From Mactromeris polynyma (lineage: Eukaryota; Mollusca; Bivalvia; Venerida; Mactridae), in assembly GCA_032209605.1 (NCBI GenBank), contig JASFXZ010000010.1:9321385-9385384 (forward strand): DNA of 64,000 nt, read 5' to 3'. A program made the position numbers and the translations under genes. Within the stretch, counting starts at the first letter, position 1. Each line of letters begins with the position of its first letter. The notes beneath the pieces are model-generated. The model had not been told where the DNA came from. It ran no database searches and was given only the letters and a program-made list of their open reading frames with translations. Below, piece after piece: positions 12,401 through 24,600 of the stretch.

Positions 12401-12807
12401 GCCTTGTGTTGGTTTTCAGAGTCATGTGACAGTTATAAATAGAAATAATAAATCAAACGTGACTACCAAAAAATATCGCAAATTGTGCACATTATCTTGT
12501 TCCCTAAGAACTATTAATTATGGTATGTGAAGTCTTTGAAACAGTTGCTAAGCAACTATTCTCAAAAACTAAAAAAGACTTAAAAAAATCCCTGATGCAC
12601 AAGATATGCCAATTAACTTGTATATCTGCACATGATAACTTGAGACTAATTATAAATTTTTTACTGCTAACATAAATATGGAACTACCATGGATAATCCA
12701 ATAACTTGTTGCAAACAAGGCAAACAGTATATACATATGAGCCTTCAGCGCTCATAAATTGTGGGATACTAAATTTGGGAAATGGTTGCTAAGGAAAGAC
12801 AATTGAT
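9441..12807. other. Gene-free stretch
   Basis: No coding sequence is supported. The interval around 10604-11040 is rich in atcgatgatattgatat motifs. It starts with tagggctgtcc, which resembles a hAT end, but I found no matching second end. Confidence 0.45.
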
Positions 12808-12960
12808 AATAATAATAATAACTTTATTATGACCTTTTCATGTTCACTTACAATATATATAAAACTATATTATGCTCTCTTCCTTAATCAGTCTGAATAA
12901 AGTTAACAATTTTCTAAGGTATGAATCTTGACAGACACATTATTATAACAAAAACTGATT
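12808..12960 (-). mobile_element. Probable LINE 3' end, minus strand
   Basis: Read on the minus strand, the sequence ends in an AATAAAG-type signal followed by an (ATT)n tail. This is the usual 3' terminus of many invertebrate non-LTR retrotransposons. No coding portion is visible. Confidence 0.4.
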
Positions 12961-13860
12961 AAACTTGTGTCGCGCATATCTCAAAAAGTATTGGAGCCAG
13001 AGTCAAAAAACCTTACAGGAATGTAACCAGCATGTGTAGTTGTGCACCTGGGGGGTTATGTGTTGCTTTGGTCAATATGTACAAAGTTATGGCCCTTGAC
13101 TTAGTTAAAAAAAGCCTATTGAGCTTGTGTCGTCCTTCCGTCTATCACAAAATCTGGTGTCGCGCATATCTCCAAAAGTATAAAAGCCAGAGACAAAAAC
13201 CTTACACTTTTACAGGAATGTAAACCAGCATTGCAAGTTGTGCACCTGGGTTTTTGTGTGTGGCTGTACCTTGTAACCCAGAGTTATGGCCCTTGACTTT
13301 GTGAAAATATGTCATAAGAGCATGCAGTATTGTGTTGCACCTATCTTGAAAGTATGAGAGCCAGAGTCATGTTACCTTACAGGAATATTAACCAACATGT
13401 GAAGTTGTTACTTTGGTGTAAAGCTTGTGGCTGATTCCAGTAAGAATAGAGTTACGGCCCTTGACTTTCTTAAAAATTACATATTAAGCAATGGAAGCTT
13501 GTGTCACTGCTATTGAGATAAGTATATGAGCCAGGGTCTTGAAACTTAAGAGTAATGTTAACCAGCATGTGCAGTTGTGCATCTCGAGTTTTTTTGTGGC
13601 TGTGCCCAGCAGCAGAGTAACAGGCCTTTGGCATAATTAAAATTTAAGGCATATAGAGCAATGGAATTTAGTATAACACTTATGTCGAAAAGTATTTGAG
13701 TTACAGTTTAAGTTTAAACGTTCACAAAAATTTAAGTCTGCATGTGAAGTTTGGCACTTGGGGTCAAGATCAAGTCTTAAGTTCAAATTAAACTATAGTC
13801 TTAAAATGTGGTGAAATGTATTCCAGTTACAGCCATTCTGGACAGAATGATGGCCCTTGC
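12961..13860 (+). repeat. Diverged tandem array, units of about 165-180 bp
   Basis: About five units repeat the order: gtgtcgcgcatatct, agccagag, accttacaggaatgt, ccagcatgtg.agttgtgcac, and ttatggcccttgactt. The units are well diverged. A single related fragment lies at about 23105-23175 in intron 2 of the JmjC gene, so the family is also dispersed. Confidence 0.75.
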
Positions 13861-15612
13861 ATTTGTGACTAAGGCAAGAAGTGAGGGCATTTGTGTTCTA
13901 TGGACACATTTTAGTTTTACAGGTGCATATCCAGGCATATGCCAATGCGTACAATATGTCAGAAAAAAATAAATATAAAAGGTCCAAAAATGTAGTAAAA
14001 AATGATGGCTGAGTGGGGGCAAATTCGCTTGAATATATCAGTTGTTTGACACTGTAATTTACCTTATTCTTCCACAGTAATTATATAGCATAAAAATGCA
14101 CCATTTGCCTCCTAATTTTCAAAAATTTCCCCACCGGCAAGAGTGGAGCCCCCTCCCACACCTAACCCCCACCTCGCAGCGTTCTGCTCCTTTCACACCT
14201 ACGATGCTTCACTTGACGTACACTTCAAAATCACCCCAGTTTTATTTAAGACTTAATAGAAACTGAAACCTGATTTGTGTAGTATTTGTCTAAAGTAATT
14301 GGTAATAATCATACTTGAGATGGTGGCAGAAATGTGCCACCATAACTTGTGTAGAATAAATTGGTTTAAATTTTATTACACAATCTTGTGTGTCTTTAAG
14401 ATTTACTTATATTTAAATAGGTGGGGAAAACTTTGTAGACACACAGCAATAAAGCACGATGTCAATCTATGTTCATATGACCCTACATACTGCTATAATG
14501 TATTCATACTTGGTAGCAAATTCAATTTTATCAGACATTGATAACTAAGGTCATTACAAAGTAGTAAATTTCCCCTTGTACTTAATGGTTTTGTTAGTGA
14601 TAAATGATCTGTGAAAGATTTTATTTAAAGGAAGTGAATTTACCTTTGTAATCTACAGTTTTGCATGGTGGGATTGGTAGTATTTTACATTTTGGGTTTT
14701 GTTTATATTTAGACCTGTTTTTGGATATGATATTATATATGTGAATTTTCTGACATAGTTATGTACTATTATGGAATTAATGATTATTAAATAATTTCAA
14801 TCATTGGTAATTATGGTAGAAACACATGGAAGTTTTTATATTATATAATGTTTTTATAAAGGTTATGTCAGATGTGAGTATCCATACTTTAAATGACAAT
14901 ATTCTCAACTAAATTTGAATTGATAGTACTAATCCATTTAAAATTACATGAAAAAAGCAAAATATCGAGGCTCCTTAAAATTTACATAAAATTTGTGACT
15001 CCTGCGAAGTTTATTTTTATAAGTTTTTTTGGTTTTTAATCGCTCATTAAAAAGCTGTTTCTTAAACTCATATTGAAAGCATTTTAAAAAATTAAAGAAG
15101 TTATATTCAATAATTACTTATATTTCTTGTCTTGAAACTTAAGCATTGTGTCAAAATTCTACCTGATTGTGTATTGTTGCTGCAAATATGAAGTATACAT
15201 TGTTGCGTGGAAGTAATGTAGGATGACATCTGTTGTCAAAAACTACTTGATTTAGTGTATTTTTAAGGACTGTATATTGATGATTGTGTTACAGATGGTA
15301 GTAGGATAAAAAGGCCAACAATTGAAATAGTTGTTGGCATTTTATTGGCCTGAAAATTACTGTAATTAATATACAATACAAAAGGTCTCGACTAGGATAA
15401 ACTCAATGCATTCTTGCAATAGTAATGTCGTATTTAAAAATAAATAGTACATAATTATATAGTCAGAATAAGCATTTGATGATCAATATATCTTTGAGCA
15501 CAAGACTTACAAAACTTTGATAGTTTGTTTACTTGCTGCACAAAAACGGTGATTGCCTATTTCCTAATATATAACAAAATCTTAATTAAGTTTTAATTGC
15601 TTAGCTGTAGAA
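13861..15612. other. Gene-free stretch upstream of the JmjC gene
   Basis: Unique A+T-rich DNA with no supported gene. The promoter of the downstream gene should lie near the end of this stretch. An A+T-rich tract (ctaatatataac) at about 15564 is the only TATA-like candidate, and it is weak. Confidence 0.4.
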
Positions 15613-18600
15613 ATGGCTAAAAGTTACCATTTGATTCGAAGTCGGAAAAACAGACTGTCTTCAAGAGACAGTATAGATGGATTGATGGTTGCAAATATGG
15701 TACCCATGTAAGTATTCCTCAGTCAAGTTGATTATACATGATAGTAAATGTTTCATGGAATTATTATAGTTTGTTTGAAATCAATGTATCATCTAAGCTT
15801 TGTGTCCTGTGTTAATGTTTCATTAGCTTGTGGCCTGTGTTAATGTTTCATTAGCTTGTGGCCTGTGTTAATGTTTCATTAGCTTGTGGCCTGTGTTAAT
15901 GTTTCATTAGCTTGTGGCCTGTGTTAATGTTTCATTAGCTTGTGGCCTGTGTTAATGTTTCATTAGCTTGTGGCCTGTGTTAATGTTTCATTAGCTTGTG
16001 GCCCGTGTTAATGTTTCATTAGCTTGTGGCCTGTGTTAATGTTTCATTAGCTTGTGGCCCGTGTTAATGTTTCATTAGCTTGTGGCCCGTGTTAATGTTT
16101 CATTAGCTTGTGGCCTGTGTTAATGTTTCATTAGCTTGTGGCCTGTGTTAATGTTTCATTAGCTTGTGGCCTGTGTTAATGTTTCATTAGCTTGTGGCCT
16201 GTGTTAATGTTTCATTAGCTTGTGGCCTGTGTTAATGTTTCATTAGCTTGTGGCCTGTGTTAATGTTTCATTAGCTTGTGGCCTGTGTTAATGTTTCATT
16301 AGCTTGTGGCCTGTGTTAATGTTTCATTAGCTTGTGGCCTGTGTTAATGTTTCATTAGCTTGTGGCCTGTGTTAATGTTTCATTAGCTTGTTTCCCGTGT
16401 TAATGTTTCATTAGCTTGTGGCCTGTGTTAATGTTTCATTAGCTTGTGGCCTGTGTTAATGTTTCATTAGCTTGTGGCCTGTGTTAATGTTTCATTAGCT
16501 TTGTTTCCCGTGTTAATGTTTCATTAGCTTGTGGCCTGTGTTAATGTTTCATTAGCTTGTGGCCTGTGTTAATGTTTCATTAGCTTTGTTTCCCGTGTTA
16601 ATGTATCATTAGCTTGTGGCCTGCATTAATGTTTCACTTGTTTTTTAAGCCAGCTTAGGGTGAAATTGTTCCATTAGCTTTGTTGCCTGTTTGTATATTT
16701 TTATCTTATCTTACCCCTAGTGTGAGGAGTGCTGTGAGAGGTTTGGCAAAGTATTCACTCTTTGATGCATTCGGTGCAACAGATATTTATTCTCTTGATA
16801 CAGCAACATGTTTAATAATCATGTAGCAAGTATGGTATACCGTAAACTCCTTATTTAATGCCAGGCCCTTTCCTTATGAACGCTTATGAGTAATCAGAAA
16901 AGAATGAAAAAACTTCCAGTTTTAAATCCCACGATAATCCACTGTTTAACTAATGTCCGGGACTATCTTAATCCGACACCTCATCGTCGTCTGTCACATG
17001 CGAGTGGTCAGATTCAAAGGCCGAAATACCAACACAGCAAGGCCAGTACGGCAACAGGTGCATGACCTTTAGTGAGGAGCATTTGACAGTGTTGCGAGTT
17101 GTTTTTCTTAGCTAAGAATGACATAGGTCACGTAGGCAGTTGTAAGGCATTAGCACGTCAGAATGTCAGGGAGATCAACAGAGGTTTTGTAGTGGCAGGG
17201 AAGATCAGAAGGTGTCTTTTGTTGACTGCATGCTATTGTACTTGCATGAACTTTTAGGGAGAGAAATTATGATCGATTTCACTACCATATGGCCTCTAAT
17301 AAATGCCCCCCTTTCAGAAAATGTACACCTCTGAGGGATTTTACGGTATTATAGCTTCTTGTGAGTCATACTGATGTTTGTATGATAATCTAAGGATAAG
17401 TTCTATATCCATTTGATCCGATTTATATATGTCTATGTGTGTAACATCAGGCTGTAACATGCTGTAAATATTGGGAGGTTATTTTGTGAAAATATTGCTA
17501 TGTAAGTATTGTAAGAGTCAAGATTTTATCTTGGTCTTCTTTTTATGGTTTTTTAGTTGTACTTCCTGCCTTTTTGTTCATTTTTATTGCAAATGTATTT
17601 ACACAATGTGTACACAAAATGCATGTGTTTTGTTTAAGAGCTTGTTAAATGGGATATTGGGTCATGTTAAAATTATTATTTTATTACAAATTAATAATTC
17701 ATAAATTATTGTTACCTTGAAGAATTTTAAGAAAGTTTTTATATTAATTTTATATTTCTTCATATCAAAATTAATCTTTCATTCAAAAGAACGAATAGTT
17801 TCAGATAATAAATTAATCATTGTATTTGAAACAAATTGATGTTTTAAAAGTAAAAACAGAAAACATATTTTTTTGTTCCAAAGAAAGAATACTGTCACTT
17901 TAAAAGGATATCTTGGTTATATTGGTATGTCAAGTGCAAAACATTTTACAGATAAACACTTATCTTACTCATTTTGTTTTCAGGCATTGATAATGCATTT
18001 CACTCCAACATTTATCTCGCAAGGTTTAAAATATTTTGAGATATTGCAGAAAGCTTACAAGTCCATGAACAATTAAGTGCTACATTCAGGCCACATGTCT
18101 CAACATTTTTTTCACTTGACCAAAATGTGGAAGAGCATCTGAGGAACAATGTTTGTAAATTTGTTCCCATTTCCAGAACATAATTGTTCAGGACTAAAGA
18201 AATCATGAGCAGTATTTTATGCCTAATTTATTTTCCAATGACATGATGCAGTGCCCATTTATACATGTTTAAGTAATAATGGTTGCCTATAAAAACAAAA
18301 TGGCTGTGCCCCTTTTTTTCAAGGGGCTCCAAAGAACGTTGTTTGTGAGCATTCTTGGTGTTAGAACAGGGTTTATCCAACAATACTGAGACAAATGCAA
18401 CCTGAAGTCTATAAATCTTATTTTTTGTTTCTATATATCAATGACGTCCCAATTTATTCACATTTTTTTTTAGGGGAGATATTTTATTTTCCTCGCAGTA
18501 GTCTTAATGAGGCTTAAATAATATGACTGTGAATCAAATCCTGTGGCAGAAGTTTTTTATGACCAAAATTCTGGTGAAAATGTTTCGTCAAGGAATTTAG

Positions 18601-21600
18601 TATACACACGAACTGTATGTGTTCTGGTAATGTTTGTCATGGCCATGAAATAGCTATGGTGTAGAGCCTGGAGTCTACCCTTGATATAGTTATGTTATGA
18701 TGATGAGAAACTGCTATTGACATGGTTGTGTACATCCTCGGTACCCAGGCTATTCATAACATCTATCATATATGTTATGAATTGCCTGGGTACCGAGGAC
18801 GCGTTGTGTATTGGTAATACTTGATAGTCACAATATACACTGCCCTCCAAAAGTTCCTGCCCACTTTGACAATTTCCCATTGATATTAATGTATTTTCAT
18901 ATTTGTTTCATATGCAATAATTCTATACTATCCATCACAGAAGTGGGATGATTAATTTTACTTCATGGTCTTACATGTTTTATTTGAAATTCTGTAAGAA
19001 AAAGTAACGAAATTCCAAATATTCAAATGTGAAGAAACTTTTGGATGGCAGTGTATAGCTTCCTTAGAGATATTTCTACGACCATGTTCAAAATGTGAAT
19101 GAACATGTTTGAAAATTGACACCCATGCAGTTCAAAAACATGTTTGACTACGGTCAAGATAAATCATGTCCATGATATGATTATAACAACACCATAAGAG
19201 TGTTACATCGAGTAGCTTCCAAGGAGATAATATTGTCACCAAACATCTTGTATCATAAGCGAGCATATATTGTAATTTTGGCGGCTTTGGTCAATGATAA
19301 TGTCTCTAAACTAAACAAATTATTCAAATTTAGTCAGCAGCTTTACCTTTGGCAGCATGTTCTATTTCTGCCATAGGGAGATTATTACCTTCATGTTGGC
19401 AATCATAATTGAACATCCGCTGTACCATTACCAACTTCTTCTTTAAGTGACGTCATTTCCAGAAAACGTCACATATGACGTCACCATGTACTGACAGTAA
19501 GCAATATTTGCCCCATATGGCAATATGAAAATGAAGTGACCATATGGAGTAAATATTGTTTCTTGCTTGCATGTTGCGATTTCTGGAAAAGAGGTCACCT
19601 TCAGAAGAGGTTGTTCATCCCACAGTAGCACTCAATTATGCTCTGTGGACTGAACTAACCGATTGCGTAATGTTTTTGTGATACAAATTTCAACTGATTA
19701 TATTATCTTTTTGATATTTTATGTTAATTGGTATGCAATTCTTTTAATTGTATTTGAAAGGATTAACTTATATTTATTGGAATAAGTGCATTAACATAAA
19801 GTAAGTTCGTTACATTTATTGTACATTATCTTAGCACAATCCATTACTTTAATTGAGTTTGTTAATTTTGACAATAAAAAATGTCCCAGCCTTTGAGGCT
19901 TTCATTGTGAGAAATCAAAACAAGTCTTATTTGTGACAATGCACCAGTACGTATTATTGGCTTTATAAATCGGACTATAGTGTTTGGATTTATTATAAGT
20001 CAGCAGTTTTCTTGCTAGAAGCAATTTAAAGATAATTCAGGTCTTACAATTAAACTTTTATGATAATGTTAAAATTCCATTTATTAATGCTAACTCGAGG
20101 TTTTACTCTTGATTTCTTGGTTTTGTTTGATTGTATTGGGTTTAAAGCCGTTTCTCAACAGTATTTCAGTTGTAACAGTGGTCAGTTCACTTAACCAGTG
20201 CTTCTGGTTTACCAACCAGTACTAACATGCTCCTCGATAAAGCAACTGAAAACTTTTCCACATACATCAGAGTTCAGAGGTGGAAAACAAAATACTTTGG
20301 ATATATTAGGCTATACTGTTTATTTATTTTTGCGACAACCTTGCTCCGCAAAACCTAGCTACCTATTTGAAAAAATGCACAAATTCGTTTCTGAAAAAAC
20401 GCACAAATTCGTTTCAGAAAAAACGCACAAATTTGTTTCCAAAAAAACGGCAAAGCCAGATAGTAGACAATGTATCAACATTTCACATGTTTTAATGAGG
20501 TAAACATGATACAAGTAGAACTAAATAACTTGTTTCTTCATAAAACATTAGAAGTCGAACAGAAGAACTTACTACTTTTCACTTACTTTTTTCAAATATG
20601 CAACATAACAAAAGGTTTACAAAACATGCTTAAATACAACACAGCTGTAACTTCCCTTGGTGATTTTTTTACTTATGGAAAGTACTTTCTAGTACTAGTA
20701 GTAGTGCAAACTGGTACTGTACTGGTAAAAAAGGGCTTACCCATTATGTACAGTAACAACTCAATAATAAGACCACCCTTGGGACCCTTGGAAACCGGTC
20801 TTCTTTTTGCTGTCCTTAATATTGAGGCTGAATAACAGTGAAAAAAGGACTTGAACATTGTGTTCTTAATTTTGAGGTGGTCTTATTATTGAGGTGGACT
20901 TTAAGTGAGGTTTTACTGTACAGTACTGTAGATTCTCTGTGTGCCGTGACTTGATCACACAATGGTTTTCATACACTGTAACCCTCACTTGTCATGTTAT
21001 TGTCTACAGGTGTTAACAGGGATCTTTTTACCGTTAAGTGCAGCTTTTGATCTGACAGTGCATTTGTAAAACTGAGGAAGTATATAATTTTGGAAACATC
21101 CCCTGCATGGACGTGTGAAACCAAAATTACCACATGCGGAGACAGAAAGCATAATACCTAATACTTTAACAGTTTTAAAGATTTTGTATACATTTTGTAT
21201 CCGGCTCAAACATAAAATGTTTGAATTGGCTTTATCCAGTATTGTTGTTACATTGGCTAAAACATCTTTAATATGAACCATTGCAATGTATAACCTATTG
21301 AAAAAATATTTTTTTATCATATTACTTAAACTGTCAAAACCTGTAAAATTGCCTGATTGTTAAAAAAACTCGATTTTTTTTATAATTTTATGATGTTCAA
21401 ACATCTTTCTTCAACAAATATGAATTAATTCATTATGAGTTCATTCTTTATAAATGCATGTTTAGTGATGTTTTAACCATAGGAAATATATTTTTCATGT
21501 TTGGTTAATTTAACAACTGAACAAAAAATGAGCATAGTATAACTGTAAGGCCGAAGCGTAAGGCACCAATGATGCCGATCATTATAAACTTCAACTATAG

Positions 21601-24600
21601 CCCTTCATCTGTTCAAAACAGACTGGCTTTAAAATTGGAAAATTTTAGTAACAGTTTCTTTTATAACATTTGCATTAACAGTTATGTCAGTATGGAGTGT
21701 TTTCTTAAAGGTAATGGTCTCATTGAGTCCCCTTTGCTTCAGTTATTTGAAAGTATACAATTGATGATTCATTATTTATGAAAGCGCACAAATTCAGAGT
21801 CTAGCTATTATGAAACCAAATTACTTAAATCTAGGTGTCATTTCACATAATTCAAGTTTGCAGTTTTCAAGATTGATGTGTAACCATAAACTCGAATTAC
21901 TACAAAAAAACTGGTCTTCTTGATATGTAATTGTAATTAGTATTGGGACATAATTCTGCAAATTATAGTAGCTAAGAAAATGTCAACATCACATAAAAAC
22001 AAAATGGTGTTCTGTGTAAGGGCTCTAGAAATCCACTAGTTCGACGTCCTGGACTTAGTCTAATGCTGAATCGGAATTTGTAACCAACAGTCTAGTTGAA
22101 GTTAGTCTGTTTTTAAAGCTAACCAACATCATCAATTGTTCAGTTGTAAGTCAAACCATATAATCAATCCCACAAACAAATACATGCCAATGATGTGATT
22201 ATCAATTTTAGATTGTGAAGCTATCATTGTGTGTGTTTATTTGTTACTAAATTGACCAATATTCTCGGACGGCTTCCTATGTTGGACACATCAAATTTTA
22301 CATGTCCATAAGTCCGGGACAAGTGTATTTGACAAAAGTCTAGAAGCCTGGTTTTCATGTACATTTCGAAGTTAACAGTATACCTTTTGTTCTTCCAGAT
22401 CGGATAAAATGTCGAGGAAGAGAAGTTCCAGTGGAGCGACGTCTTCATTCAGAACAACAAAGTTGTCGTCGAAATCAGTGTCTGATACAAAAGGTTTAAA
22501 CCATACATGGATATTGATATGTAGCAGTTGTGTTCTTATAGTTGGAATAACTTTTTACGAATATCGGTACACATTACTCAGTATTTTGGGATACGTATTA
22601 CAATTTGGATCTGAAGAAAAATTGTCGGACACAAAAAATGGGGGCTGGAGATTGGCTGATGTTGAAATATTACGTAACTATGACAGCAATGTTTGTACAA
22701 TAGACAGAAAGTATGCCAATGATGTAGATGAAAATGAATTTGAAAAAGTTTATCGACACAAGAAACCATTAATTCTTTGTTTTGAAAATGGAGCCAACAA
22801 TTGGACAAAATCAGAAAGATGGAGTGTCGAAAGTTTGAAACAAGAATATGGGGAATGGTTTGTGGTGTCCGGAAATGCACGAGAAATTGTTCGGCATGGA
22901 GGCACGGGATATGTTCAAACTTCTTTCTCTCAGTATGTTGATAAACAAATGAATGAAAAAGATGCAATTGGTGAACCAATGTAAGTGGTAGCAATACTTA
23001 CTTTGATATATTATTTTGCAGAAAAAAGAAAAGTCACATTTTAGTTCATATCCCAGAAAGTATAATATAACAGAGTTTCGATGTTGAAGGAAAATTAGTC
23101 ATTATACGTGAAATTGCGCACTTGGGGTTTTCAAAGTAATTCCATCTGTATGAGCAAAATTATGCCCCTTGATGTATTAATATATCCCAAACAGCATATC
23201 ACCTGGAGAAATGAAACCTCATTTACATGAAAATTGGAATCTAGAATTTTCCATTTGGAGTTTGATGCAAATGCAAGTTAATTTCCTTGTGATTAATGTC
23301 GTATGTTTCCATGTTTTGTAGGTATGTGTTTGACAGAGATTTCTACAATGACTCTAGTCTACCATTAACACTTAAACCTCCAAATTTCTTACAAATTAAG
23401 GTAAGTGACATTAAAACTGTTTAACAATATTTAGTTTAAAATTATTTCCACAAAAGGTAAAATTGACTGATATACCACTTCTAGAAAGATGTGGCAAATC
23501 TGTTTAAGATGACCATACATGTGAACCTTGTCCGAAGGCAAATCGGAACATTGCACCTCGAAAAGCGGGAGATTGCACCTCGAAAAGCGGGAGATTGCAC
23601 CTCGAAAAGCGGGAGATTGCACCTCGAAAAGCGGGACATTGAAACTCAAAGCGGGAGATTGCACCTCAAAAAGCGGGACATTGAGACTGAAAGCGGGAGA
23701 TTGCACCTCGAAAAGCGGGACATTGAGACTCAAAGCGGGAGATTGCACCTCGAAAAGCGGGACATTGAGACTCAAAGCGGGAGATTTTTTGCGTGGCTGA
23801 AAATATTTCAATATGCCTTCATCTGTATCATAAGCATTTAATAGCAATATTATGCGAATTAACTCATAATTTGGGGGTTGTCCCTTGAATAGAGTCGCCA
23901 ATTAACAATTTTATTGCCAATTGTCATATCTGAATACAATAGAAATGTGTGAAACCTGAATAAACAACATGACAAGCGAGTGTAGCGTCATATTTTGATC
24001 AGTGTCACCAAATGCTTAATTCCATGGTTTAGAGCGTCTATATAACAGTTACGGACTGGTTTCCTGATTTTACACTTTAGATTATCAGTTTGACAAGTAA
24101 TTTCACCGAACGGGTCGGGAATGAACTAAAAAATACCCCTCAACAAAAATTAACGAAGTTTACTTTGAAAATCGGGAAAAGCGTGAGTTGGCTGTTAAAT
24201 CCGGGAGTCTCCCGCGGAAATCGGGAGTCTCAGTTCACATGTATGCATGACTTTGGAACTACATTATATTTCAGTCCCAGGTAAATGTCGCTGTTAATAC
24301 AAATTAAGTATACTTCGGCCAACTTTAAATTGTAAGAAAAGTGAAGCCGAATCTATATTTGATGACAATGCTAAGTAAAAACTAAAAACATATGATGAAA
24401 CTCACTGGGGACCCCCTGTAGAGTTTTTTCGTACTTTTACCATGATTAATTAATCTTAGAGGAGGTCGTTTTTCATTGAAAATTAGCAGCTCTCATTGTG
24501 GGCAATATGAAGGCTTGGCTCTAGCACAGGGAATTCAACACAAAAGGACAATTTGTCACACACCTCTTGTATTTTTAAAAAAAATATCCTATTATATTCT

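Noticed and set aside
15800..16640. CRISPR-like array
   Set aside because: Units are contiguous 28-mers without unique spacers, in an animal intron: a minisatellite.
20198..20503. 101-codon frame with repeated HKFVSEKT
   Set aside because: Created by three 26-bp tandem units in a Harbinger-like fragment.
23431..23901. Long frames on both strands (116 and 156 codons) with repeated peptides
   Set aside because: They are produced by a minisatellite whose composite unit is 42 bases, a multiple of three, so frames stay open by default.
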